64,000 nt of DNA from Sporosarcina cyprini. GTDB taxonomy: Bacteria > Bacillota > Bacilli > Bacillales_A > Planococcaceae. Below, in pieces: positions 19,331-27,540 of the stretch. Position 1 is the first letter of the stretch, and each line of letters starts with the position of its first letter. The stretch lies in NCBI RefSeq assembly GCF_022048975.1, contig NZ_JAKMHX010000018.1, forward strand, positions 1 to 64,000, in the 5' to 3' direction. A program made the position numbers and the translations under genes. The notes below the pieces were generated by a model, which was given only the letters and a program-made list of their open reading frames with translations, did not search any database and had not been told where the DNA came from.

Positions 19331-19411
19331 GTTTGTCTCTCCTCCGGTTTGAAAAGATCCCCACTGCCTATAGTATGCATGGGGATCCAAATTGGTAATT
19401 TTAAATCAAAA

Positions 19412-19954
19412 TTAAAGTGTTTTTTGACCTGGTCTCCAGTTTGCCGGGCATAGGCCGCCAGTTTGAAGAGCTTGAAGAACGCGCAATGTTTCATCTACAT
19501 CGCGTCCGATGTTATTATGGAAAACAGTTTGGTATTGCATTTCGCCTTCTGGGTTGATGATGAATAGACCGCGCAATGCGATACCTTCTTCTTCAATCAA
19601 TACGCCATATTCGCGGGAAACAGCGTGATTTGTATCAGCAGCAAGCGGATATTTCAAGTCGCCAAGACCGTTTTCTTTGCGGTCTGTGTTGATCCATGCA
19701 AGATGTGTGTGGATTGTATCAGTCGAAACGCCGATCACTTCTGCATCAAGATCTTCAAACTCGTCGTAACGATCGGACATAGCCGTGATTTCAGTTGGAC
19801 ATACGAAAGTGAAGTCCATTGGATAGAAGAAAAGCACTGTCCATTTGTCATTTTTCATATTTTCTTCAAGACTTACTTTACCGAAAGATTTGTCTGCAAG
19901 TACAGCTTCCATCGAAAATTGTGGTGCTTGTTTACCAACCATGCGTTCAGCCAT
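19412..19954 (-). CDS. ykuU: 2-Cys peroxiredoxin YkuU
   Basis: A 180-residue typical 2-Cys peroxiredoxin that reduces hydrogen peroxide and organic hydroperoxides. The peroxidatic cysteine lies in DFTFVCPTE and the resolving cysteine in GGLCPANW near the C-terminus; both are intact. GGLCPANW is followed by a short tail, and no clear YF over-oxidation motif is seen. The ATG at 19954 has GGAGGG upstream. It leads the ykuU-ykuV pair, with a good promoter at 20013-20041 and a PerR-like box further upstream. Confidence 0.94.
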   Translation of the reverse strand: MAERMVGKQAPQFSMEAVLADKSFGKVSLEENMKNDKWTVLFFYPMDFTFVCPTEITAMSDRYDEFEDLDAEVIGVSTDTIHTHLAWINTDRKENGLGDLKYPLAADTNHAVSREYGVLIEEEGIALRGLFIINPEGEMQYQTVFHNNIGRDVDETLRVLQALQTGGLCPANWRPGQKTL

Positions 19955-20012
19955 TTGTTGATCCCTCCAATAGTTCTTTGCCAAGGGCAAGTCCCTCGGA
20001 CAATTCTCATTT

Positions 20013-20041
20013 AGAATACCAAATGTTGTTCACCTTTTCAA
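20013..20041 (-). promoter_or_regulatory. Sigma-A-type promoter of ykuUV
   Basis: On the minus strand TTGAAA (20036-20041) and TATTCT (20013-20018) are 17 bases apart, giving a transcript start about 50 bases before ykuU. Confidence 0.7.
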
Positions 20042-20061
20042 TTAGAATGGCTCGAATCTAA

Positions 20062-20076
20062 TAATTATTATTATAA
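20062..20076. promoter_or_regulatory. PerR/Fur-family-like operator candidate
   Basis: The 15-mer TAATTATTATTATAA matches the PerR consensus TTATAATnATTATAA at 12 of 14 fixed positions. It lies about 20 bases upstream of the ykuU -35, not over the promoter, so repression from this place is not certain. The region is AT-rich, which raises the chance of coincidence. Confidence 0.35.
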
Positions 20077-20106
20077 ATATGTCGGATTTCTTCATCTTTT
20101 GTCGTT

Positions 20107-20131
20107 CGAATTGATAGTCCCTATCAATTCG
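20107..20131. promoter_or_regulatory. Perfect 11-bp inverted repeat upstream of the CorA-like gene
   Basis: CGAATTGATAG and CTATCAATTCG flank TCC. There is no T-run, so a DNA operator is more likely than a terminator. The core TGATAGTCCCTATCA agrees with the Fur-type 7-1-7 pattern TGATAATnATTATCA at 11 of 14 positions. Confidence 0.4.
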
Positions 20132-20198
20132 CCATCATGTTTAGTGAGCAGCTGTTTGAGGAACTATAGGAGTAGACGCTAGAAGAAGGACGGATATT

Positions 20199-21650
20199 AT
20201 GCAAACAACCATCATCCCATCAAAACTGGATGTGATTCAATCACATATGTCATTTTTTCTTCCATTCGGATTTGATGCTCGAAAGAAGGATCGGATTATT
20301 GAAGCGCTGGAAGAACACGGCTACCCATACTTTCAGTTAAAGAAAGCGGATGAATGGGGAGATATATACGGACCCGGCATCCAAGTCGGCGGTAAAGAAT
20401 TGGAGCAATATTTCTATCCCTATGTTGAACATAAGTTATTCCCTTTATCCATAAAAGATCGAGGGTTTCATCGATTTACAAAGCAATTCGACACGCCTTT
20501 CTTATTTTCCATCCGCGACGAACAATGGCATTATATCGTCCGAAGTGTTGATATTATCCTTGGCCCGTTTGGCCTCGCTTTTCTCACAGTTCGGGTTGAA
20601 AGCAGAGAATCGTGCGCAGACTTGGCGGACGTTCTTGAATTTATGCAGCATTTCAGGGCGATTGATACCCATCTCATGGAAACAAAAGGTTCTCACATTA
20701 TACTAGAAAACGGCGAAGCCCTTTCGATTTACAACTTTTTATTAGAAACGCTGTGCCCGTTCCTAAAGACATATATGATTAGCGATAAAAGGCTTGAAGG
20801 GTATTTCGGCTCCCTTCCCTATTTCGACGATGAACGGATGTATGCCTCTGCCTTCCTGTTCACGAAGAACGGAAGTGAAATTACGGAAGAGCAGTTATTT
20901 CGAATGGGAAATCTGAATGGCAGAACTCCATCTGGTGAAACTTTTGTCTCTGCCCATAATCCGGAATATATAAGACGGTCACTCGCCCATACCTTGCATG
21001 ATCGCTGGTCACCGCATACATACACGGTCACGACCGAACACGCCTATGTAACGGTCACCGATCAATCGCCGGACGCCATGCAGGATGAACTCGTTCATTA
21101 TATGGGAACACATTACTATAATTTTATAATCCATTATTTCTATCGCATTATGTTATTGCGGGTTTCCTACGAATACAGCGAAATCGTCTGGAGCAAAGAT
21201 GAAGAGTATGTCAAATCACTAATAAAGTTAATTACATTGTTTTCTTCCTGGTACTATTTCAGAGAAATCAGCACCCGGTCAGAAGGAAAAGAGCTCTCTT
21301 TGGCATTTTATAAAGCATTTAATATCGAAAACTTATTTAATGAAGTTAACTTATCCCTGAATGAACTGTATAAAGCCCAGGAGAACAGCAGAGCAGGACG
21401 GATGAATATGTTATTATTCATTCTCACTGTCTTTACTGTTGTGTCAGGTATTTATGGCATGAACCTCGTCATTTCGGATTGGGAAGATCCATTCGGCTGG
21501 AAGAAATATACCTCATATACGTTTTTCGAATGGATTTCGCTAGTGACAGCGGTAAGCGGTATTGGCCTTTCCGGCTATTTGATCGTCAGCATGCTGATCA
21601 AGTTCATTTTGCGAAAATCACGGGATAAAAAGTCCGATCTGTATATGTAA
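20199..21650 (+). CDS. Divergent CorA-like membrane protein with YGMN motif
   Basis: A 483-residue protein with a large, mostly hydrophilic N-terminal region (about 1-400) and two C-terminal membrane helices (about 402-424 and 445-470). The first helix ends in YGMN at 419-422, the selectivity signature of CorA-type Mg/divalent channels, and a charged loop (DWEDPFGWKK) and lysine-rich tail follow. The rest of the protein is unlike well-known CorA sequences by eye, and it is longer than classical CorA (around 320). Transport of a divalent metal is inferred from the YGMN motif and topology only. AGAAGGA precedes the ATG. It stands alone with its own terminator. Confidence 0.65.
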   Translation: MQTTIIPSKLDVIQSHMSFFLPFGFDARKKDRIIEALEEHGYPYFQLKKADEWGDIYGPGIQVGGKELEQYFYPYVEHKLFPLSIKDRGFHRFTKQFDTPFLFSIRDEQWHYIVRSVDIILGPFGLAFLTVRVESRESCADLADVLEFMQHFRAIDTHLMETKGSHIILENGEALSIYNFLLETLCPFLKTYMISDKRLEGYFGSLPYFDDERMYASAFLFTKNGSEITEEQLFRMGNLNGRTPSGETFVSAHNPEYIRRSLAHTLHDRWSPHTYTVTTEHAYVTVTDQSPDAMQDELVHYMGTHYYNFIIHYFYRIMLLRVSYEYSEIVWSKDEEYVKSLIKLITLFSSWYYFREISTRSEGKELSLAFYKAFNIENLFNEVNLSLNELYKAQENSRAGRMNMLLFILTVFTVVSGIYGMNLVISDWEDPFGWKKYTSYTFFEWISLVTAVSGIGLSGYLIVSMLIKFILRKSRDKKSDLYM

Positions 21651-21653
21651 TCA

Positions 21654-21695
21654 AACCGGTTCCCTGCCCAGGCGGCAAGGACCGGTCTTTTTTTA
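21654..21695 (+). terminator. Terminator of the CorA-like gene
   Basis: ACCGGTTCC and GGACCGGT pair around a G+C-rich loop and are followed by a run of T. Confidence 0.8.
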
Positions 21696-21704
21696 GTTAG
21701 CCAC

Positions 21705-21732
21705 TTGATTTCCCAGTGTAATTTTGTATAAT
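21705..21732 (+). promoter_or_regulatory. Promoter candidate of the XRE-potABCD operon
   Basis: TTGATT (21705-21710) and a perfect TATAAT (21727-21732) are separated by 16 bases. Confidence 0.6.
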
Positions 21733-21739
21733 AAAAAAG

Positions 21740-21752
21740 GTTTATAGTAAAC
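21740..21752 (+). promoter_or_regulatory. Possible autoregulatory operator
   Basis: GTTTATAGTAAAC is a dyad (GTTTA / TAAAC around TAG) at the expected transcription start; a related half, TTACTAAAC, follows at about 21766-21774. It is well placed for repression by the XRE regulator encoded next. Confidence 0.4.
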
Positions 21753-21799
21753 TTGAAGTACAGTATTACTAAACTCCGGAAAAAGTGGAGGGATGTTGC

Positions 21800-22342
21800 G
21801 TGCAAATCGGAGGGAAGATCAAGAAACTTCGTTTGAAAAAAGGACTTACCCAAGAAGAACTAGGTGAACGGACCGATTTAACGAAGGGATATATCTCTCA
21901 ATTGGAACGTGAATTAAACTCACCTTCCATCGAAACTCTTTTCGCCCTGCTCGAAGTGCTTGGCACAACACCGAAGGAATTTTTTGAGGAACCGAAAAAA
22001 AATATGAAAGTGGTCTATTCTCCTGAGGACCAAACAACATATACGAACGACGAACACCAATACAGCATTCGTTGGTTAGTTCCCCGTTCCAATGAGAACG
22101 AAATGGAACCGGTACATATTACCTTCAAACAAGGCGGCGAGTTCAAGCAATTTGAACCGTCACTGGCGGAGACGTTCATTTACGTGTTGACAGGCAAAAT
22201 CGAAGTGGAGCTAGGCAAAAAACGGTATATTGCGAGTGCGGGCGAATCCGTCTATTACGAAGCATCCGACCATCATCGAGTCTCCAATGCAAATGACGGT
22301 CTGAGCGAACTTCTACTTGTAGCGACAGAATCTTATTTATAA
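21800..22342 (+). CDS. XRE-cupin transcriptional regulator of the polyamine operon
   Basis: A 180-residue regulator. An N-terminal helix-turn-helix of the XRE type ([33 protein letters not shown], split here by residues about 4-40) is followed by a C-terminal cupin domain (about 105-180; [40 protein letters not shown]). PuuR-type regulators with this layout sense polyamines. I choose GTG at 21800, seven bases after GGAGGG. It is 13 bases upstream of potA and surely cotranscribed, so it likely controls potABCD and itself in response to polyamine. Confidence 0.85.
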   Translation: MQIGGKIKKLRLKKGLTQEELGERTDLTKGYISQLERELNSPSIETLFALLEVLGTTPKEFFEEPKKNMKVVYSPEDQTTYTNDEHQYSIRWLVPRSNENEMEPVHITFKQGGEFKQFEPSLAETFIYVLTGKIEVELGKKRYIASAGESVYYEASDHHRVSNANDGLSELLLVATESYL

Positions 22343-22355
22343 AGGGAGGTCCACC

Positions 22356-23459
22356 ATGACTACTGAACCAATTATCCGCTTTGAAAACGTAACAAAGCGC
22401 TATGGCACGGACACAACCGTGTTGAATGAAGTTTCTTTTGAAATGGAAAGAGGAAAATTTTATACATTGCTAGGTCCCTCCGGCTGCGGAAAAACAACGA
22501 TCCTGCGATTAATTGCCGGCTTCATCGAACCGAGTGAAGGCAGCATCTTTTTTAATGGCCGTAAAATCAATGATGTACCGGCCAATGAACGCCAAGTGAA
22601 CACAGTTTTTCAAGACTACGCCCTCTTTCCTCATTTAAATGTCTATGAAAATGTTGCGTTTGGGCTGCGTATTAAAAAAGTGAAAAAGGCGGAAATTGAT
22701 CAGCGCGTAAAGGAAGCATTGAAGTTCGTCAATTTGGAAGGCTATGAAAATCGGGAGATTACCGAAATGTCTGGCGGACAGCGTCAACGTGTCGCTATTG
22801 CCCGTGCCATTGTCAACGATCCTGAAGTGATTTTACTTGATGAACCGCTTTCGGCTCTTGACTTGAAGCTTCGTTCTGAAATGCAATATGAGCTTCGTGA
22901 ATTGCAGCAGCGGCTTGGAAAGACCTTCGTATTCGTTACCCACGACCAAGAAGAGGCTCTTGCCATGTCAGATGAAATTTTTGTTATGAATGCGGGTGTC
23001 ATCCAGCAATCAGGAACACCTATCGATATTTATGATGAGCCGATCAACCGCTTTGTTGCAGACTTCATCGGCGAATCCAATATTGTCTCAGGACGGATGA
23101 TCGAGGACTATGTAGTCGAATTTACAGGGAAGCGATTCGACTGTGCAGATGCCGGCTTACAGCCAAATGAGAAAGTGGATATTGTACTCCGGCCAGAGGA
23201 CTTAGAGATCACTTCCACAGATAAAGGAAAATTGAATGTCAAAGTGGATACTCAATTATTCCGCGGTGTCCATTATGAGTTATCTACGTATGACACAGAC
23301 GGGAACGAATGGCTCGTCCACTCCACGAAAAAAGCAGAAGTCGGAGAGATGATCGGACTGGACTTCAATCCTGAGGACATTCACGTCATGCGTTTGAATG
23401 AAAGCGAAGAAGATTACGATGCACGTCTCGAATCGTATGGAGCATTGGAAAATGAATAA
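22356..23459 (+). CDS. potA: Spermidine/putrescine ABC transporter ATP-binding protein
   Basis: A 367-residue ATPase that powers polyamine import. Walker [11 protein letters not shown]-loop, signature [10 protein letters not shown], Walker [13 protein letters not shown] and the H-loop [13 protein letters not shown] are intact; the C-terminal 120 residues form a TOBE domain as in PotA. GGGAGG precedes the ATG. Its 3' end overlaps the potB start by eight bases, indicating translational coupling. Confidence 0.94.
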   Translation: MTTEPIIRFENVTKRYGTDTTVLNEVSFEMERGKFYTLLGPSGCGKTTILRLIAGFIEPSEGSIFFNGRKINDVPANERQVNTVFQDYALFPHLNVYENVAFGLRIKKVKKAEIDQRVKEALKFVNLEGYENREITEMSGGQRQRVAIARAIVNDPEVILLDEPLSALDLKLRSEMQYELRELQQRLGKTFVFVTHDQEEALAMSDEIFVMNAGVIQQSGTPIDIYDEPINRFVADFIGESNIVSGRMIEDYVVEFTGKRFDCADAGLQPNEKVDIVLRPEDLEITSTDKGKLNVKVDTQLFRGVHYELSTYDTDGNEWLVHSTKKAEVGEMIGLDFNPEDIHVMRLNESEEDYDARLESYGALENE

Positions 23460-24273
23460 AGGATTACAGCGGATCTACATGCTTCCCTATGCACTATGGA
23501 TTGTGCTGTTTGTTGTAGCGCCAATCGCACTCGTCCTTTACTATTCGTTTTTCGATATTACAGGTCATTTCACATTTAGTAACTACAAGAGCTTTTTTTC
23601 GTCGACCTATTTGACGTTAACGATTAGCTCATTCTGGTATGCCCTGCTCATTACGTTCTTTGCCTTGCTCGTCTCATACCCGACAGCCTATCTGTTGACG
23701 AAGACAAAACATAAGCAGCTTTGGCTCTTGCTAATCATTATCCCTTCGTGGATTAATCTGTTGCTGAAAACGTATGCCTTCATCGGTCTGATGGGACTCT
23801 ATGGTCCTTTGAATGCTTTCCTGGAAGCGATCGGCATCGGCAAGCAACAAATTCTGTTTACCGATTTCAGCTTCGTCTTCGTGTCGGTTTATATTTTTAT
23901 TCCGTTTATGATCCTTCCGATCTTCAATGCGCTGGATAAGCTCAATCCTGCGCTGATCGACGCCTCCCGTGATCTTGGGGCAAGTTCTTGGACAACATTT
24001 AGACGGGTCATCTGGCCTCTCACTTTGAATGGAGTGAAATCGGGGGTTCAGGTCGTATTCATCCCGGCTCTGTCGTTGTTCATGATTACCCGGTTGATTG
24101 CCGGAAATAAAGTCATAACACTCGGAACCGCCATTGAACAGCAATTTCTCGTCACGCAGAACTGGGGCATGGGTTCGACGATCGCCGTCTTCCTCATCCT
24201 CTTCATGTTCATTGTGATGGTCATTACAGGCGGCAGCGATAAGGGGGCGTCCGTAAATGAAAAAAATAAATAA
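23452..24273 (+). CDS. potB: Spermidine/putrescine ABC transporter permease PotB
   Basis: A 273-residue inner-membrane permease with six hydrophobic segments. The cytoplasmic coupling loop is seen as [23 protein letters not shown] (EAA motif, shown in two parts in the family as DASRDLGA plus FRRVIWPL). The ATG at 23452 overlaps the potA stop and has GGAG upstream; the frame is open further 5' inside potA. The N-terminus [20 protein letters not shown] fits PotB. Its end overlaps potC by 17 bases. Confidence 0.92.
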   Translation: MNKGLQRIYMLPYALWIVLFVVAPIALVLYYSFFDITGHFTFSNYKSFFSSTYLTLTISSFWYALLITFFALLVSYPTAYLLTKTKHKQLWLLLIIIPSWINLLLKTYAFIGLMGLYGPLNAFLEAIGIGKQQILFTDFSFVFVSVYIFIPFMILPIFNALDKLNPALIDASRDLGASSWTTFRRVIWPLTLNGVKSGVQVVFIPALSLFMITRLIAGNKVITLGTAIEQQFLVTQNWGMGSTIAVFLILFMFIVMVITGGSDKGASVNEKNK

Positions 24274-25057
24274 TTTACAAAAACTATATCTGGTTGCTGT
24301 GTTTATCATTTTATACGCCCCTATTTTCTATTTGATTTTTTATTCTTTCAACTCGGGCGGCGGCATGTCTCATTTCGAGTCATTCACATGGGAACATTAT
24401 GCTGCTGTCTTTGAGGATAAACGACTCATTGTCATTGTGTTGAACACAGTTATCATCGCATTGCTCTCCGCCCTGCTGTCCACAGCAATCGGCGTACTTG
24501 GAGCAATGGCCATTCATTTCATGCGAAATAAAGGTATGCGGAATGCCGTACTTTCGTTAAACAATATATTGATTGTCAGCCCAGATGTAATCATTGGTGC
24601 TTCCTTCTTAATTCTCTTTACGATGATTGGCGTGAAACTGGGATTCGCTTCAGTGCTGATTTCCCATATTGCGTTCAGTATTCCGATTGTCGTAATCATG
24701 GTTCTTCCAAAATTACAGGAAATGAGCTCCTCCTTAATCGATGCGGCGTTAGATTTAGGGGCTTCTAGAAGGGATGTCGTCACACGAGTCATTCTGCCTT
24801 TCATCCAGCCGGGAATTTTCGCAGGCTTCTTCTTAGCCTTAACGTATTCATTGGATGACTTTGCCGTCACCTTCTTCGTGACCGGTAATGGTTTCTCAAC
24901 ACTTTCCGTTGAGATCTATTCTATGGCACGTGCAGGAATCACTCTAACGATCAATGCGCTGTCCGGTCTGATTTTTGTCATTACCGTTATACTCGTTCTT
25001 GGTTATTATGCCATTAGCAACCGGACGAAAATGCCTCTTACGGGGGTGAAGAAATGA
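24257..25057 (+). CDS. potC: Spermidine/putrescine ABC transporter permease PotC
   Basis: A 266-residue permease with six predicted membrane helices and the EAA coupling motif DAALDLGASRRDVVTRVILP. It pairs with PotB to form the channel. The start ATG lies inside the end of potB, and its stop overlaps the ATG of potD (ATGA), so all four transport genes are translationally coupled. Confidence 0.93.
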   Translation: MKKINNLQKLYLVAVFIILYAPIFYLIFYSFNSGGGMSHFESFTWEHYAAVFEDKRLIVIVLNTVIIALLSALLSTAIGVLGAMAIHFMRNKGMRNAVLSLNNILIVSPDVIIGASFLILFTMIGVKLGFASVLISHIAFSIPIVVIMVLPKLQEMSSSLIDAALDLGASRRDVVTRVILPFIQPGIFAGFFLALTYSLDDFAVTFFVTGNGFSTLSVEIYSMARAGITLTINALSGLIFVITVILVLGYYAISNRTKMPLTGVKK

Positions 25058-26127
25058 AGGAACTACTTCGTGGCGCGATTCTAATCGTGGCTGTATCCCT
25101 TATCTTGCTGCTGATCAATGACAATTTAAGTGAAGGCAGCAATAAAACAGGGAAAAATATTTTGACCATTTACAACTGGGGAGAATATATTGACCCCGAC
25201 CTGCTGAAGCAGTTTGAAAAGGAAACGGGCATAAAAGTAATTTACGAAACGTTTGATTCTAACGAAGGAATGATGGGGAAAATCGAACAAGGCGGGACAT
25301 CCTATGATATTACGATGCCGTCTGAATATATGGTGGAAATGATGGCTGAAAAAGATTTATTGCTGCCTATTGATTACAGTCAAATTCCGAACATCAAACA
25401 TATTGATCCTTATTTTCTTGATCTTCCTTTCGATCCCGGCAACAAATTTTCCATTCCGTATTTCTGGGGAACGGTAGGCATTGCTTACAACCCTGATTTG
25501 CTGGACGGCCAAACATTCGAAAGCTGGGACAATCTTTGGGATCCGTCGTTAAAACAACAAGTTATTCTTGTAGATAGCGCAAGAGAAACAATTGGCATGG
25601 GGCTGAACTCCCTGCATTATTCCTTGAACTCGACGAACATCAATGAATTACAGGAAGCAACGGAGAAATTGAAAAAACTGAGTCCAAATGTCAAAGCGGT
25701 CATTGGAGACGAAGTGACTCAATTAATGGTGAACAACGAAGCAGCGGTTTCACTCACTTGGTCTGGCCAGGCGGCTGATATGATGAGTGAAAATGAATCG
25801 ATCGACTATGTGGTTCCCGAAGAAGGCTCCAACTTATGGTTTGACAACTTTGTCATTCCACGGACCGCCAAAAACATTGAAGGCGCTCACGCTTTTATCA
25901 ATTTCATGCTCGATCCGGAAGTTGCGGCACAGAATGCCGATTATGTTGGTTATTCTACGCCTAACTTGACAGCCCTTGACTATATGGATCCCGAGGTAGT
26001 AGCAGATGAACGCTTCTATCCAGATGAAGAGACACGCAGTCATTTAGAAGTGTACAAAAACCTAGGTCTTAAAATGTTAGGTGTTTATAACGAGCTCTTC
26101 CTGGAATTCAAAATGGATATGAAATGA
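25054..26127 (+). CDS. potD: Spermidine/putrescine-binding protein PotD (no lipobox)
   Basis: A 357-residue extracellular solute-binding protein. The mature part opens with LTIYNWGEYIDPDLLKQFEK, the PotD hallmark, and continues with GKIEQGGTSYDITMPSEYMVE, SWDNLWDPSLK and VSLTWSGQAADM, which make up the polyamine pocket. The N-terminus MKELLRGAILIVAVSLILLL is a hydrophobic anchor, but there is no cysteine, so it cannot be lipid-modified as Gram-positive binding proteins usually are; an uncleaved membrane anchor is likely. The stop is followed directly by a terminator, closing the operon. Confidence 0.92.
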   Translation: MKELLRGAILIVAVSLILLLINDNLSEGSNKTGKNILTIYNWGEYIDPDLLKQFEKETGIKVIYETFDSNEGMMGKIEQGGTSYDITMPSEYMVEMMAEKDLLLPIDYSQIPNIKHIDPYFLDLPFDPGNKFSIPYFWGTVGIAYNPDLLDGQTFESWDNLWDPSLKQQVILVDSARETIGMGLNSLHYSLNSTNINELQEATEKLKKLSPNVKAVIGDEVTQLMVNNEAAVSLTWSGQAADMMSENESIDYVVPEEGSNLWFDNFVIPRTAKNIEGAHAFINFMLDPEVAAQNADYVGYSTPNLTALDYMDPEVVADERFYPDEETRSHLEVYKNLGLKMLGVYNELFLEFKMDMK

Positions 26128-26129
26128 TC

Positions 26130-26170
26130 AAAGCTGCCACAGAAAGTTGATTTCTGTGGCAGCTTTTTCT
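26130..26170 (+). terminator. Terminator of the potABCD operon
   Basis: A 15-pair perfect stem (AAGCTGCCACAGAAA and its complement) with a five-base loop is followed by TTTTTCTT. Confidence 0.9.
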
Positions 26171-26298
26171 TGTGCCTAATTCATCATCAATTCATTCCCT
26201 CTTACTTTCTCGGTGCCTAACAGTATGAGAACGCCAGCAACGTATGATAGAATATTTCAGAATGCGAAATGTTATGTAGATAGAAAGAGGGGATGCCG

Positions 26299-27498
26299 AT
26301 GACAACAGCTTCATCGAAAGCCGCGTTATATATTTTAATGTTTAATATGTTTATTGCCATGTCAGGCATCGGTCTCATCATTCCCATTATGCCGCAGTTT
26401 CTAGGCACATTTGGCGCGGCGGGAAAAGTACTTGGATTTCTAATTGCCATCTTCTCTCTTGCACAATTTATTTTCTCCCCCCTTGCAGGAAGCTTGTCTG
26501 ATCGACATGGCAGGAAAAAAATAATTATCTTCGGCCTGATTATTTATGGCCTGTCCCAGCTGGCCTTCAGTTTATCGACAGAAGTCTGGATGCTGTTCAT
26601 CGCCCGTTTCTTTTCCGGTTTCGGCTCAGCTTTTATCGTGCCACCAATGATGGCATTCGTTGCGGATATTACTGCCTACGAAGATCGCGGGAAAGGCATG
26701 GGGCTGCTCGGTGCATCCATGTCGCTCGGCTTTATGATAGGACCAGGGATTGGGGGCTTTCTCTCAAAAGTGAGTTTGGAGTTCCCGTTTTACGTGGCGG
26801 CAGGTGCAGCCATTTTTGCCGCCGTTTTGTCCATTTTCATCCTACCAAATCCTGTGCCAACGACTGAGCAGGCACAAACGATGAAAAAACAGGATAACAT
26901 CTTGGCCCAATTGGTTCGATCCACAAAAACACCTTATTTCATCATGTTACTTGTCATGTTCGTTTTCTCTTTCGGACTTGCGAATTATCAATCCACCATC
27001 TCTTTATACGTAGACCATAAATATGGGTATACGCCTTCTCAAATTGCCGTATTGATTACAGTCGGCGGGTTTGTCGGCGTCATTGTCCAAACGTTTGTCA
27101 TCACCCCGCTATTTAAGCGTTTTGGAGAAATGAAAGTTATCCTTTTCAATCTGGTACTCGCTGCCTTATCGATGGTTTCCATCCTGGCGGTCAATACATT
27201 TTGGACAATTTTGATGGTGGCTACAGTCTTTTCAATCGCTACATCCTTGCTCCGGCCGGCCGTCAATACGCTCGTTTCCAAATTGGCTGGAGATGAACAA
27301 GGATTCGCAGCCGGCATGATGAATGCCTATATGAGTTTAGGAAATATGGTGGGCCCAGCACTGGCAGGCTCCATTTTCGATCTCAATATTGCGTTCCCTT
27401 ATATATTAGGAACGGCTATCCTCTTTATCTGTTTCGGGATTGCAGGCTATTGGTCCAAACGAAACGCAGCGCTCTTAAATTCTACAAGAACAGCATAA
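26299..27498 (+). CDS. MFS drug-efflux-type transporter
   Basis: A 399-residue membrane protein with about twelve hydrophobic segments. The MFS motif A between helices 2 and 3 is GSLSDRHGRKK, and helix 5 carries GLLGASMSLGFMIGPGIGGFL, the antiporter motif C of drug/H+ exporters in the TetA/NorA range. It would export a small hydrophobic compound by proton exchange; the substrate is unknown. The ATG at 26299 lies six bases after GAGGGG; another ATG at 26293 abuts it. The gene stands alone and is convergent with the vWA gene across a shared terminator. Confidence 0.85.
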   Translation: MTTASSKAALYILMFNMFIAMSGIGLIIPIMPQFLGTFGAAGKVLGFLIAIFSLAQFIFSPLAGSLSDRHGRKKIIIFGLIIYGLSQLAFSLSTEVWMLFIARFFSGFGSAFIVPPMMAFVADITAYEDRGKGMGLLGASMSLGFMIGPGIGGFLSKVSLEFPFYVAAGAAIFAAVLSIFILPNPVPTTEQAQTMKKQDNILAQLVRSTKTPYFIMLLVMFVFSFGLANYQSTISLYVDHKYGYTPSQIAVLITVGGFVGVIVQTFVITPLFKRFGEMKVILFNLVLAALSMVSILAVNTFWTILMVATVFSIATSLLRPAVNTLVSKLAGDEQGFAAGMMNAYMSLGNMVGPALAGSIFDLNIAFPYILGTAILFICFGIAGYWSKRNAALLNSTRTA

Positions 27499-27540
27499 AA
27501 ATGCCCATCTGACTGATCGAGTCGGATGGGCATTTCTCTT
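27497..27540. terminator. Bidirectional terminator between MFS gene and the MoxR/vWA operon
   Basis: AAATGCCCATC-GAC and its complement GTC-GATGGGCATTT form a 15-base stem, with A/T-rich flanks serving both convergent units. Confidence 0.85.

Noticed and set aside
23731..24309. 192-residue minus-strand frame inside potB
   Set aside because: Composition (Asp/Arg/His rich) is that of an antisense shadow of membrane protein codons; potB is clear and coupled to its neighbours.
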